Part shown: positions 8,621 through 17,455 of the stretch, in pieces
Position numbering within the stretch: the first letter of the stretch is position 1
How the letters are laid out: every line of letters begins with the position of its first letter
NCBI RefSeq assembly: GCF_900107935.1
Contig: NZ_FNVG01000031.1
Span: 1 to 49,148, forward strand
Length of the DNA: 49,148 bases
Direction: 5' to 3'
Source of the DNA: Vibrio hangzhouensis
Lineage (GTDB): Bacteria > Pseudomonadota > Gammaproteobacteria > Enterobacterales > Vibrionaceae
Position numbers and translations under genes: made by a program
The notes under the pieces: generated by a model
The model's input: only the letters and a program-made list of their open reading frames with translations
Database searches by the model: none
Told to the model about the DNA's origin: nothing

Positions 8621-9637
8621 TTATTGTTCCGCGATCAGCTGTTGTTGAAGATCGAGCATCTCTTGATAGGGACCAAATTTATGTTGCTCCACAGGAAAAT
8701 AAGGAGGTTGGGTTAAGTCATTTGTGCCATCCGCTCTTGGATAGAGGTTGGGGTAAAATGCGTCGACTTTCTTTTTCTTCCAGTTAGGGGTACCGTCCGG
8801 ACTGGTTCCGCTCCAGTCAGATAATTGATTAGCAAACAATGGGCGAGACTGGGAGACGATATAGGCTGATACATCCCAAGCTTCGTTATCGGTTAAGTCT
8901 TCTTTGCCGTAAGGCATGTTATGTTTGACAAATTTTACCGTTGTTCGAAGTCTGTTCATCCCTGCTCCATTGTTAAAGCTATTTGGGCCCCATAACGCGG
9001 GATAACGATATTTCTGTTCGTCTGCATCCCAACGACCTTCACCGTTCTCTCCGTGACAAGTCTCACATTCGTCTTTATAGACTTCAGCGCCACGATTAGG
9101 GCTAGCAGCGCGAGATAGCAGTTCAAGGTCTGGCCCCATTCCAAGACTAGGAACTGATTTCCAGTCTTCTACCTGCAATCCGGTTGCTAGCCATTCCATG
9201 TAAGCGACCATAGCCTGCATTTCAGCACTTTCTTGAGGGAGCGCACTTCCATTCATTGAACGCTGGAAGCAGCCATTGATTCTGATGGGTAGTGTTCGAT
9301 ATTCGTCAGTACGCGAACTGTAAAGCCCTTCTCCCGCATATTTTTTACTGACAGCAATGAATGGACCGGCGTTGGGTTTCGTCCCTTCGCTAAGGTGGCA
9401 ACTGGTGCATGAGAGTTTATTTCCTGAGTAGGGTACTTCAGCGTTTTGACCTAAATATTTATAAGTGTGAGTTAATAACGACTTGCCGTACTCGACAACC
9501 TGTCGTTCACTGTCAGTCAAAGATGACATCGATGGTGGTAACCACTTATACTCAAAAAGCGCGGGATAATCCTCGGGGTCTGGGGCACTGGCAAGTACAG
9601 AGAAGGAACATAAAACGATGGGCCATATTATTTTCAT
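8621..9637 (-). CDS. tsdA: TsdA-type dihaem cytochrome c (thiosulfate dehydrogenase / tetrathionate reductase)
   Basis: 338 residues with a signal peptide (about 1-17, cut near ASA), so periplasmic. It has two c-type haem sites, C77-TS-C80-H81 and C191-ET-C194-H195. The block around INGCFQRSMNG (C123) matches the TsdA region that supplies the unusual cysteine haem ligand, and CHLSEGTKP after the first haem is also typical. TsdA couples thiosulfate and tetrathionate (2 S2O3 to S4O6 plus 2 electrons). In some bacteria it runs as a tetrathionate reductase. Its place beside ttrBCA, on the same strand, and the shared upstream palindrome suggest a role in tetrathionate metabolism; direction of catalysis is not decidable from sequence. 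GAGGAG precedes the start. It has its own promoter region after the ttrA terminator. Confidence 0.87.
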   Translation of the reverse strand: MKIIWPIVLCSFSVLASAPDPEDYPALFEYKWLPPSMSSLTDSERQVVEYGKSLLTHTYKYLGQNAEVPYSGNKLSCTSCHLSEGTKPNAGPFIAVSKKYAGEGLYSSRTDEYRTLPIRINGCFQRSMNGSALPQESAEMQAMVAYMEWLATGLQVEDWKSVPSLGMGPDLELLSRAASPNRGAEVYKDECETCHGENGEGRWDADEQKYRYPALWGPNSFNNGAGMNRLRTTVKFVKHNMPYGKEDLTDNEAWDVSAYIVSQSRPLFANQLSDWSGTSPDGTPNWKKKKVDAFYPNLYPRADGTNDLTQPPYFPVEQHKFGPYQEMLDLQQQLIAEQ

Positions 9638-9706
9638 GACGTGGGACTCCTCAGTGAATTGTTAATAACCATTTTAATTTTATGGGTATTGGCGAGGTGT
9701 CACTAT

Positions 9707-9720
9707 TGTGGAAATCCACA
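9707..9720. promoter_or_regulatory. Palindrome upstream of tsdA, candidate TtrR operator
   Basis: TGTGGAAATCCACA, an arm-perfect palindrome starting 70 bp upstream of the tsdA ATG. It is the same motif as 14857-14870 in front of ttrB, read on the other strand. An A/T-rich -10-like stretch (CATAAAATTAAAAT on the minus strand) lies between it and the start, so an activator position is plausible. Assignment to TtrR is inference from the shared site and neighbouring regulator. Confidence 0.55.
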
Positions 9721-9775
9721 TGGAGAATGTGAGTGTGATCTTAAACCCAAAATGTGTCGGGTCATCGAAACAAAC

Positions 9776-9804
9776 CGTCGCCCTAACCAACGTTAAGGGC
9801 GACG
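9776..9804 (-). terminator. Hairpin after ttrA
   Basis: CGTCGCCCT / AGGGCGACG stem, 12 bp beyond the ttrA stop, followed on the minus strand by a short T-rich tract. It probably ends the ttrBCA transcript and separates it from tsdA. Confidence 0.65.
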
Positions 9805-9816
9805 ATAACTAGATTG

Positions 9817-12800
9817 TTACGCTTTTTGAATTCTGGCGGGTAGTGCCTGACGTGATGCAGCACCGACCACCCAGTCTAACAGTACCCCCTTTCCCTGCCG
9901 GGTAGGGTCAATAAGTCCAATCTCATTAATATTCACACCATCCTCTGAATGGAGTTTTGTTGGCTGTTGTTTATCACCAATCCAATGGGCACGCTGCCCT
10001 AATTCTTTATGCCCAAATCCATGTTCGAAGCCAAGCGTGCCAGGTCTGATACCATCGATGATCAACACTTGTGCCCTTAGCGAGGCGCTGGGTGTTTCGA
10101 TAATCACAGAATCTCCACTCTTCAATGCATAAATCGCTGCATCCTGAGAGTGAATATAGACCGGATTGGTCCCTTTTATCGACTGTAACCTTGGCGAGAG
10201 ATTGGAAACCGCGCTGTGGATGTTGGATTTAAAGTTAGTCAGCGAGAACGGCCACTCTGTTGTCGGATAGCGTGATTCCATTGGGGTACCGTCACTCAAG
10301 CGTTGCGGGTGCCAAGTGGGGCAACCGACGTATCTCTCACCTGTCATGGTATTCACTGAGGTGCCAACTTTCTCATTCCAAATCGCTAAGGGCTTCATCC
10401 ATTTGTGCTTCATTTGCTCCTCTTGATAAGCCTGTGATGCGTTTTCGAAGCGTCCCCCTCTGGCGAGGATAAAAGCGACGCGTTTTACCTCGTCTGGCGA
10501 CAAGGCGTTATTCATCGCAGGCATCAAACGATCCAGACCGGACCAGAAAATGTCTTCGGCCGAAACATTGGGAACGGAGCCTTTAGCAAAGGCAAGGTTA
10601 GCAGCTGAACGTAAGTAGTAGTCTTCTGCACTGTGAATATCGTGCCAAGTGCCGTCCTGAGCCTTGATTGCTTTTGTTCCAAACCCTCCAAGTCCTAGAT
10701 TTTTGGCTAGATCAATCAGAAAGTTTTCCAGATTGATCGGTCTGCCATCTGGCGATTTTTGGGTTCTGGGCTCAACGATTGGCCACCGAGCCGTCACGGC
10801 TTTTGTCGGTACGCCATGCCATGGGGTCGCCATTCCCCAACTCTCATAGCTAATCGTATCGGGAACGATGTAATCAGACAGTGCCGTGGTTTCGTTAATA
10901 AAAGCGTCGATGGAAACAATCAGGCCCAATTGTTTGGGATCCTTGAGCTTATCTTCAAGCAATGTCTTCAATCCGGGTACGCCATAGAGGGGGTTGGCCA
11001 TGTGGTTTATCCAGGCCTTTACCCGATAAGGATAACCATCGATCGCTGCTGACAGGTGTTCAGTAAGCAGCGGCGCAGAAATGGGATACCACGGAGCTCG
11101 TGTTGGATAAGGTGATTCGCCGGCGGCGACACGACGTTTATACTCGCTGGTTTTTTGATAAGGAAACTTACTTCGGGATAGAAATACCCCTTTAGGGCCC
11201 ACTTTTCCGGAAAAAGCGGTGAAGTCATATCTAGGACCTTTGGCCGAAGTCGGATATCCACCGGCTTTGGCCATGGCGCCACCTTTTAAATTTACATTCC
11301 CTATGAGTGCGTTGAGCATCAGAATGGTGTAGGAATTGTAGAAGCCATTGGTGTGCATATTTCCACCATGCGTGTCCACGACGGCCTTAGTTCCAAAGCT
11401 GGTAAATTTCTCAGCAAGTTCGATTATCTTTTCTTCAGTAATGCCACACTGCTGGCTGTAAAAACTGAGGTCATGTTTGTCTACTTCTTCACGCAGACGT
11501 TGCAGAGAAGATTTGACGGCGACAGAAGCCCCGTTAAGGTTGATGATTTGATCGACGAAAAGAACGGCCTCGCCTTCCTGAGTATGCACAGACAGGGTAT
11601 TAGTGAGAGCGTCTACTACTGCAAAGGGGTCGCCATCCGAGCGTGGTTTCCCAGAATAGGGCAGACCAACATCGGAGGCTCTGAGGAAGCTTCCGTCTCT
11701 CGGGTGATCAGGGTCACTGATGACAAGGTGTGTCGCATTACACCAGTGTGCATTTTTTGCTCGTTTCATCGCCAAGGGACCGGGTTGTGCTAGAAATGTT
11801 TGATTATATCGTTGGTGATCAAACATCCACTGCATCATTGCCAGGACTAAAGCTGAGTCACTGCCGGGTTTGATGGCTAGCCAGTCATTGTGCTCTTTGG
11901 TCGAGAGGTTCATCGATCCTGCAGGCATTGATGGCGTGACAACGGTGTACTGTAATTGACCTTTGGCCCGAGCTTCGGCAAGCAGTCGCGCTTGCCTTTT
12001 GAACGGATTACCCGCCTGACCAGCCGACATACCAATAAACAGAATGTATTCAGTGTGTTCGAAATCTGGCTTTAGATGGGCGAATTTGGTTAGATCATTC
12101 ATCAACGCACCACTACCGGCTCTGAACGCGTAACCGCAATAAGAGCCATGGTGACCCACATTACGTGTACCAAAGCTGTTCAAGGCAAATCGTTTCAGGA
12201 TGTCATCACGTCCTTCATTGCCGGCATTTGTTACCAGCAACTGATTCGCTTTGGGACCGTACTCCGGGTTGAGTGCATCTAACGGGGTTTTGACATCACG
12301 AATGGCTCGGAGCCCCTCTACCTGACCTTCACCAAATAGGTCACCACCTTCGGTGATCTCTGTAATGAGCTGCTCATAACTGATGGGTTGCCACTTTCCT
12401 TCACCTCGCTTACCAGCCCGTTTAAGGGGTTGGGTAATTCGATAGGGGCTATTTTGCAGTTCTAACATGGCATTTCCACGTGCACAGACGGTGGAGCGTT
12501 GCTCCAGTCCCGACTCCCCGGAGAGTGACAAATACGCTTGTTTTACAGGCGTTTCGAACGGTAGTTGATGACTTTGTGATAGTGGATGGTAAGGATTGCC
12601 TGCGATTCTGAGAATATCATCGGTTTGATTGTCAATTCTCGCTCTCACACCGCATAGAGTCCAGCATCCAAAACACATCGACGGGCTCACTCTTTGAGCG
12701 GGATTGGCCGTGAGGTTGTTGTCGTTAGTGACACGATATTCTGGTACGAGGGAATTACCGTGGTGATGATGATCCGTTGATTGACCAGCTGAACCATTGA

Positions 12801-12909
12801 CTGCCCCATCTACCGTATGTTTTGCGGTCGTGGAATAACCTGCAGCGAAGACTCCAAGGCCACCGACAGCCAGCCCGGATTTAAGAAGTTGACGACGTTT
12901 GCTGTCCAT
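9817..12909 (-). CDS. ttrA: Tetrathionate reductase catalytic subunit TtrA (molybdopterin)
   Basis: 1030 residues, similar to enterobacterial TtrA (about 1020). It reduces tetrathionate to thiosulfate in the periplasm using Mo-bis-MGD and one [4Fe-4S] cluster. A twin-arginine signal (SKRRQLLKSGLAVGGLG) opens the protein. The cluster motif CFGCWTLCG plus the later CARGN follows, and then molybdopterin oxidoreductase and dinucleotide-binding domains to the end. I chose the ATG at 12909 (AAGGT upstream, 4 bp after the ttrC stop). A longer frame from 12972 overlaps ttrC and would bury the Tat signal. It is the last gene of ttrB-ttrC-ttrA. A short His-run (DHHHHGN) after the signal is a local oddity. 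Related arsenate or polysulfide reductases are excluded by the complete ttr context. Confidence 0.95.
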   Translation of the reverse strand: MDSKRRQLLKSGLAVGGLGVFAAGYSTTAKHTVDGAVNGSAGQSTDHHHHGNSLVPEYRVTNDNNLTANPAQRVSPSMCFGCWTLCGVRARIDNQTDDILRIAGNPYHPLSQSHQLPFETPVKQAYLSLSGESGLEQRSTVCARGNAMLELQNSPYRITQPLKRAGKRGEGKWQPISYEQLITEITEGGDLFGEGQVEGLRAIRDVKTPLDALNPEYGPKANQLLVTNAGNEGRDDILKRFALNSFGTRNVGHHGSYCGYAFRAGSGALMNDLTKFAHLKPDFEHTEYILFIGMSAGQAGNPFKRQARLLAEARAKGQLQYTVVTPSMPAGSMNLSTKEHNDWLAIKPGSDSALVLAMMQWMFDHQRYNQTFLAQPGPLAMKRAKNAHWCNATHLVISDPDHPRDGSFLRASDVGLPYSGKPRSDGDPFAVVDALTNTLSVHTQEGEAVLFVDQIINLNGASVAVKSSLQRLREEVDKHDLSFYSQQCGITEEKIIELAEKFTSFGTKAVVDTHGGNMHTNGFYNSYTILMLNALIGNVNLKGGAMAKAGGYPTSAKGPRYDFTAFSGKVGPKGVFLSRSKFPYQKTSEYKRRVAAGESPYPTRAPWYPISAPLLTEHLSAAIDGYPYRVKAWINHMANPLYGVPGLKTLLEDKLKDPKQLGLIVSIDAFINETTALSDYIVPDTISYESWGMATPWHGVPTKAVTARWPIVEPRTQKSPDGRPINLENFLIDLAKNLGLGGFGTKAIKAQDGTWHDIHSAEDYYLRSAANLAFAKGSVPNVSAEDIFWSGLDRLMPAMNNALSPDEVKRVAFILARGGRFENASQAYQEEQMKHKWMKPLAIWNEKVGTSVNTMTGERYVGCPTWHPQRLSDGTPMESRYPTTEWPFSLTNFKSNIHSAVSNLSPRLQSIKGTNPVYIHSQDAAIYALKSGDSVIIETPSASLRAQVLIIDGIRPGTLGFEHGFGHKELGQRAHWIGDKQQPTKLHSEDGVNINEIGLIDPTRQGKGVLLDWVVGAASRQALPARIQKA

Positions 12910-12913
12910 AGAA

Positions 12914-14029
12914 TTACCTTTCGAATTGTTCGTTAGCAAGTGAAGAAGGGTTTTGGTGTGAGTGCTGCACACGGGTTAGCTCACTGGTGATGAGAGCAAA
13001 TGTGCACCAAAGTCCGAGCATGCCGAGTATTCCCAAATATCCAGCAGTGCCGACAGGAAGCTCGTAAGGGTAAAGGCCTGCATCATATTTTGCGATGCGC
13101 TGTGTTTCCATTAGCGTTACCCAACGCGTCATCCATGCTGCACCTAATGTCATTGCGGCAGTGAGTATTGTGCCCGAAAGCGACTTGGGAAGCAGAGTGG
13201 TCGATGTTGGCAGCAGTGCACACAAAACAAACAATAGATACAGCGCCATCAGGTAGTAAAACCAGGTTGGCTGAGAATAGACATGAAACATGGGATCGTT
13301 AGAGGCCCATATTGACAGCAAGATGATGGCCAGTACACCAGTGACCTTGAGCGTGCGAGTTATCAGTAGCATATCGCATGGATTGAACGTGGTGCGGAGT
13401 CGTTTTCCGGCCTGAAGCAGGCAAAGGATGAGACTAAAGCCGATGGCTGACAAAAAGGCAGTGACAAACCAAAGCAATGGTGAGGCGGATTGATTCCATA
13501 AAGGCCGCGCCTTTATCACCGCCACTTCAGCCCCGGTGTATAGAGCGATGCTTAAGCCAGAAAGCATGGTGACTAACGCAACAAAGAGCAACTGGCGATG
13601 AGTGGTCTTCCAAGACCCAAAACTTAAATGGCCCACAAATTTAAGTGCTTGATTTGGTGAGTTTCTGATGGCAACTAAGTCGTCTCTCAAATAAAGCCAC
13701 GCGGTAATGACAGACAGAGCACAAAACAGAGGAAGGAAAATGGAGCCGAGTGACATCCACGACCACGGTGTAAAATGTGCGTAGAAATGCCATGCTCTGG
13801 CGGGTTGGTGCAAATCCGCACTCAGGGCGAGCGCTCCGACAATGGCGCTGATGGCCATAGTGAGTACCAGTGAGGTTCTCAACAGATGACTGGTTTTCTC
13901 CCTCCAAATCAGCGCTATCAGAAAGAGTATGGAAGCTGCATAGGCACCACCAATATAGAAGAAATACTGAGCCGCCCAGGGGAGCCAGGCTATTTCTTGA
14001 GGAGTAATTAACACTTCAGTTATTTTCAT
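12914..14029 (-). CDS. ttrC: Tetrathionate reductase membrane subunit TtrC
   Basis: 371 residues, NrfD/PsrC-type integral membrane protein with about nine hydrophobic segments across its length. It anchors TtrAB and oxidises menaquinol, passing electrons to TtrB. The start ATG has GGAGAG in front and overlaps the ttrB stop by 4 bp (ATGA), so the operon is translationally coupled. The stop lies 4 bp before the ttrA start. Gene order B-C-A matches known ttr operons. Confidence 0.93.
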   Translation of the reverse strand: MKITEVLITPQEIAWLPWAAQYFFYIGGAYAASILFLIALIWREKTSHLLRTSLVLTMAISAIVGALALSADLHQPARAWHFYAHFTPWSWMSLGSIFLPLFCALSVITAWLYLRDDLVAIRNSPNQALKFVGHLSFGSWKTTHRQLLFVALVTMLSGLSIALYTGAEVAVIKARPLWNQSASPLLWFVTAFLSAIGFSLILCLLQAGKRLRTTFNPCDMLLITRTLKVTGVLAIILLSIWASNDPMFHVYSQPTWFYYLMALYLLFVLCALLPTSTTLLPKSLSGTILTAAMTLGAAWMTRWVTLMETQRIAKYDAGLYPYELPVGTAGYLGILGMLGLWCTFALITSELTRVQHSHQNPSSLANEQFER

Positions 14030-14790
14030 TGGTGCTCTCCTTGAGTTTGGTAGATGGCGCTACTGCCTTCGATGCGGGTGACAAAGTGTTCGTTAAGGCC
14101 GATATAGAAAACATGTGGTTTTGTTCCCTGCTCGGGTTTAAGTACCCGAATATTGTCCTTATTGGCTTCGAGAAGTTGGTTAATGGTGCTATCGGGATTG
14201 TGGAGATCGCCAATAACCCGGGCACCGCCAACGCAGGTTTCGACACAGGCGGGCAGTAATCCTTGTTCGATGCGGTGGGCACAAAACGTACATTTGTCAG
14301 CGGTTAGTGTCTGTGAATTGATGAACCGGGCGTCGTAGGGGCAGGCCTGTACGCAGTAGGCGCAACCAACACAGCGTTTGTTGTCAACCATGACAATTCC
14401 ATCTTCTCGCTGGAAAGTAGCCTGAACAGGACATACCGCGACGCATGGCGGATTTTCACAATGGTTGCAAAGCCTCGGTAACATGACAGCCTGACATTGC
14501 GGTTGGTTCTCCGTATCCGTTGATACGACATCATACTGTTTTACTGAGGTTCGAAACTGACCGATTGGTGTTTGATTTTCAATGCCACATGCGACGGTAC
14601 AGGCCTGACACCCCACACACCGGCGAAGGTCGATAACCATGCCGTATCTTCTTCCTGCTAATCCCTGTCGGTCGTCAGATTGATTGTTGCGAATCACGGT
14701 GTCCGCGGCGGCGACACCTACACCGGTCACGGGTATGAGTGCAGCCCCGGTGGTGAGTGCACCTAAAAAGCGTCTCTTGGAGGAGTCCAT
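14026..14790 (-). CDS. ttrB: Tetrathionate reductase iron-sulfur subunit TtrB
   Basis: 254 residues. A twin-arginine signal (SSKRRFLGALTTGAALIP) directs periplasmic export, probably together with TtrA. Four groups of cysteines (CVGCQACTVAC, CNHCENPPCVAVC, CVGCAYCVQAC, CTFCAHR with later cysteines) provide the four [4Fe-4S] clusters that wire TtrC to TtrA. It is the first gene of the operon, with AAGGTGA before the ATG. Upstream lie a TGTGG/CCACA palindrome and an FNR-like site in the region shared with ttrS. DmsB/NrfC proteins are relatives, but context settles the identity. Confidence 0.95.
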   Translation of the reverse strand: MDSSKRRFLGALTTGAALIPVTGVGVAAADTVIRNNQSDDRQGLAGRRYGMVIDLRRCVGCQACTVACGIENQTPIGQFRTSVKQYDVVSTDTENQPQCQAVMLPRLCNHCENPPCVAVCPVQATFQREDGIVMVDNKRCVGCAYCVQACPYDARFINSQTLTADKCTFCAHRIEQGLLPACVETCVGGARVIGDLHNPDSTINQLLEANKDNIRVLKPEQGTKPHVFYIGLNEHFVTRIEGSSAIYQTQGEHQ

Positions 14791-14856
14791 AGTTCACCTT
14801 AATTGAATTACTGGGTTGACTTGTTCATTGTCAGAAATCAGGAAGGATGAAAAAAT

Positions 14857-14870
14857 TGTGGATTTCCACA
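14857..14870. promoter_or_regulatory. Palindrome upstream of ttrB, candidate TtrR operator
   Basis: TGTGGATTTCCACA starts 67 bp upstream of the ttrB ATG and ends 90 bp before ttrS. The same motif sits at nearly the same distance upstream of tsdA. The conserved spacing, with the cognate response regulator encoded next door, makes a TtrR activator site the simplest reading, but this is inference. Confidence 0.6.
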
Positions 14871-14884
14871 TATCCTAGTCATTC

Positions 14885-14898
14885 TTGATCTGAAACAA
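14885..14898. promoter_or_regulatory. FNR-like site in the ttrB-ttrS intergenic region
   Basis: TTGATCTGAAACAA matches the FNR consensus TTGATNNNNATCAA with one mismatch. It lies about 100 bp upstream of ttrB and 63 bp upstream of ttrS. Anaerobic FNR control of ttr genes is established in Salmonella; its use here is inferred. Confidence 0.5.
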
Positions 14899-14960
14899 GG
14901 GAATAGCATGGGGAGTTACTGGTATGCTTTGTGTGCACTATTGCCAGAAGGGAAAGCTAA

Positions 14961-16763
14961 ATGCGCATCAGTAATTGGAAGCAACGGTTTGTTTTTGCTC
15001 TGCTTTCATTCACTCTCTTTTCCAGCCATGCTCAAGAAGAACTACCGCCAGATCAGCAGTTGGTCCAAGTGGGCGTACTGGCGATTCGCGGCAGTATGGA
15101 CGCACAAATTCGATGGCAGCCGACCTTGGATTGGTTGTCCCAGCGTATTCCAGAAGTGACATTTGAATTGCACCCTCATGACTTGAGAGGTATGGCTGAA
15201 GCGGTAGAAAAGGAGCAACTGGACTTTGTATTAACTAACCCGGGTCAAGCCGTACAGTTAGGTCGAAAGTATGCATTTTCGTGGTTGGCGACACTTACCA
15301 GTGGCGCACCCCATAATACAAACTATGGCATCGGTACTGCTTTAATCGTCAAAAAGGACTCGCCCTATCATTCGGTACAAGACCTATTTGGGTTGCCCAT
15401 CGCTGCTGTTTCTCAGAATGCCTTTGGCGGTTTCCTAACGATGCGCTACGAACTCCAACAAATGGGGATCGATACGAGTCGCTTTTTTGCCGATGTCCGC
15501 TTCCTCGGTTTTCCCATAGATGCGAGCCTCTATCAGTTGCGTGATGATGTCGTCAAAGCCTCGGTGGTTCCCGCATGTTTGCTTGAAAAAATGTCAGTCG
15601 AAGGGTTATTGAACAAAGATAATTATCGTGTCATCAACCTAAAACCACATGCACAATTTCATTGTCAGGCTTCCACTCAACTTTATCCAAACTGGTCTTT
15701 TGCGAAAACGCCAACAGGTTCAGAGACGCTGGCAAAAGTCATGACTCAGTTTCTTCTGGCGATGCCAGCAGAGAGTAAACCTCTTCACGCCTTAGGGGCT
15801 TCAGGTTGGACTTCGCCAGTGAGCTTCCTATCGGTTGACAAACTTTATCAGGCATTAGACCTACATCCACTCCAGCAACCCTGGTGGGTTGATGCTTATC
15901 GTTGGCTAAGTCAGCGCCAACAGTGGGCCTGGGGATTGTTTGTGCTGGTTATTGTTCTCAATGGTTATCATTTTTGGCTTGAGTTTAGATTTAGCAAAAG
16001 CAAGAAACAGCTTGAGCAGACTCTGTTTCGGTTGAAAGAAAAGAGTGAATTTCTGGAGCACTCCCAACGTCTGTCGATTGTTGGTGAATTGGGTACAAGC
16101 GTGGCCCATGAAATGAATCAGCCTCTTGCTGCTATTCGGAATTACTGTGAAGGGGTTGCACTTCGTGTTGAAAAACAGAAACCATCGGCAGAGGTACTTC
16201 CATTGCTGGAAAAAGTTCAAAAGCAAGTCGACCGGGCAGATGCAATTGTTCAGAGATTGAGGGCTCTGATAAAACACCAGCCAGTAGTGAAAGAGTATTG
16301 TGATATTGACCAGATAGTCAGAGACAGTGTCGACTTACTGCAAAATCGGATCCGTAATGAGAAGGTAGCGCTTTCAGTCGTGATTTGCGGGAAAAAATTC
16401 GACATACAAGGAGACGCAGTCGGTCTTCAGCAAGTCATTATCAACGTATTGAACAACAGCATGGATGCATGCAAGTTGTTTCATCAACAATACCTCGCCT
16501 CGAACTACGAGGCAACAGTTAAGATACAGGTTGAGTATTCTAACCCCAAACTAATAGTTACCATTATCGATAATGGCACCGGATTAAAAGTAGAGCGTCC
16601 CTTGGAAGGGTTGGTAACGAGTAAAAAGGACGGGCTGGGATTAGGACTGACAATCTGTCGTGATATCATAGAGAAACATCAGGGAACCTTAACAATTTGC
16701 TCCAAATCACCGCACGGATGCCAGGTAACCGTTACACTACCGGGATTGGACGAAGCTGTGTGA
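14961..16763 (+). CDS. ttrS: Tetrathionate sensor histidine kinase TtrS
   Basis: 600 residues. A signal/anchor helix (about 8-22) leads to a periplasmic PhnD-like binding domain (about 33-300). A membrane helix at about 322-340 is followed by a coiled segment, a HisKA domain with H383 (VAHEMNQPLAAIRNY) and an HATPase with NNSMDA, DNGTG and GLGLGL boxes. It senses tetrathionate outside and phosphorylates TtrR. Two periplasmic cysteines (C206 in VVPACLLEK and C235 in FHCQAS) are candidates for a redox or ligand role. AAGGGAAAG precedes the ATG. It is divergent from ttrBCA and followed by ttrR. Length and order match known TtrS. Confidence 0.92.
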   Translation: MRISNWKQRFVFALLSFTLFSSHAQEELPPDQQLVQVGVLAIRGSMDAQIRWQPTLDWLSQRIPEVTFELHPHDLRGMAEAVEKEQLDFVLTNPGQAVQLGRKYAFSWLATLTSGAPHNTNYGIGTALIVKKDSPYHSVQDLFGLPIAAVSQNAFGGFLTMRYELQQMGIDTSRFFADVRFLGFPIDASLYQLRDDVVKASVVPACLLEKMSVEGLLNKDNYRVINLKPHAQFHCQASTQLYPNWSFAKTPTGSETLAKVMTQFLLAMPAESKPLHALGASGWTSPVSFLSVDKLYQALDLHPLQQPWWVDAYRWLSQRQQWAWGLFVLVIVLNGYHFWLEFRFSKSKKQLEQTLFRLKEKSEFLEHSQRLSIVGELGTSVAHEMNQPLAAIRNYCEGVALRVEKQKPSAEVLPLLEKVQKQVDRADAIVQRLRALIKHQPVVKEYCDIDQIVRDSVDLLQNRIRNEKVALSVVICGKKFDIQGDAVGLQQVIINVLNNSMDACKLFHQQYLASNYEATVKIQVEYSNPKLIVTIIDNGTGLKVERPLEGLVTSKKDGLGLGLTICRDIIEKHQGTLTICSKSPHGCQVTVTLPGLDEAV

Positions 16764-16805
16764 CAAACCAGTATTGGCAAAGATGTGACGAGCGGAGAAT
16801 AGGTG

Positions 16806-17408
16806 ATGTTGAAATTGAACAAGAGTCTGCCTATTTATGTTGTTGATGATGATGAATCTGTGCGCGATTCTCTGGAATTGCTACTGGCAGAATATGACTT
16901 TAATGTGGCAAGTTTTGATGATGGTCGGCTTTTTCTTTCTCAAGCCTCGATTCATGAGCCTGGCTGTGTGATTCTGGACAGCAGAATGCCTGAGTTGATG
17001 GGGCAAGAGGTTCATCAAATATTGGCAGAGAAAAACAGCCCGTTGTCGGTTATTTTTCTCACCGGGCATGGTGATGTGCCTATGGCGGTATCGGCGCTCA
17101 GGCTAGGTGCCGTCCATTTTTTCCAAAAACCTGTTCGGGCCGCAACCATGTTGCCAGCGATTAGGGAAGCCCTGTATCAATCGGAAGTCAATGCAAGACT
17201 GCTAGCGGGCAAAGAAGCCTTGGATAGCCTGACCAACAGAGAGTTGGGCATTCTCAGATTGCTGATTGCTGGTAAGAGAAACAGTTCTATTGCCGATGAG
17301 TTGTGCATCGCAGAACGAACAGTTGAGGTTCACAGAGCAAGCTTGATGAAAAAATTCTCAGCCCGTACTGTAGCAGAATTGGCTTATGTGTACGGGTTAG
17401 TTGAGTAA
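16806..17408 (+). CDS. ttrR: Tetrathionate response regulator TtrR
   Basis: 200 residues from the ATG at 16806; a GTG one codon earlier is possible. An N-terminal receiver has the acidic DDDE cluster, phospho-acceptor D58 in VILDSRMP, T in FLTGHGD and K in FFQKPV. A C-terminal LuxR/FixJ helix-turn-helix covers about 140-195 (LTNRELGILRLLIAGKRNS and on). It is expected to activate ttrBCA, and probably tsdA, through the palindromes at 14857 and 9707. It lies 42 bp after ttrS with GGAG upstream, so it is cotranscribed. It ends before a hairpin shared with convergent sdaA. Confidence 0.92.
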   Translation: MLKLNKSLPIYVVDDDESVRDSLELLLAEYDFNVASFDDGRLFLSQASIHEPGCVILDSRMPELMGQEVHQILAEKNSPLSVIFLTGHGDVPMAVSALRLGAVHFFQKPVRAATMLPAIREALYQSEVNARLLAGKEALDSLTNRELGILRLLIAGKRNSSIADELCIAERTVEVHRASLMKKFSARTVAELAYVYGLVE

Positions 17409-17441
17409 ACAAGCCCACGATAATGAGATACGTGGGCTTGT
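17409..17441. terminator. Bidirectional hairpin between ttrR and sdaA
   Basis: Perfect 11 bp stem ACAAGCCCACG / CGTGGGCTTGT with an 11 nt loop between convergent stops. T-tracts are short on both sides. Confidence 0.7.
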
Positions 17442-17455
17442 CCGATTCTTGAGTG

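Noticed and set aside
9730..9745. FNR- or CRP-like half site (GTGTGATCTTAAACC) upstream of tsdA
   Set aside because: Only one half matches either consensus; the other half is lost.
11353..11793. 146-residue open frame on the plus strand antisense to ttrA
   Set aside because: It lies wholly inside the well-supported ttrA gene, has no ribosome binding site and no recognisable family; it is a by-product of ttrA codon use.
12907..12972. Longer TtrA start at 12972
   Set aside because: It would overlap ttrC and place 21 residues in front of the Tat signal; the ATG at 12909 has a good ribosome binding site.
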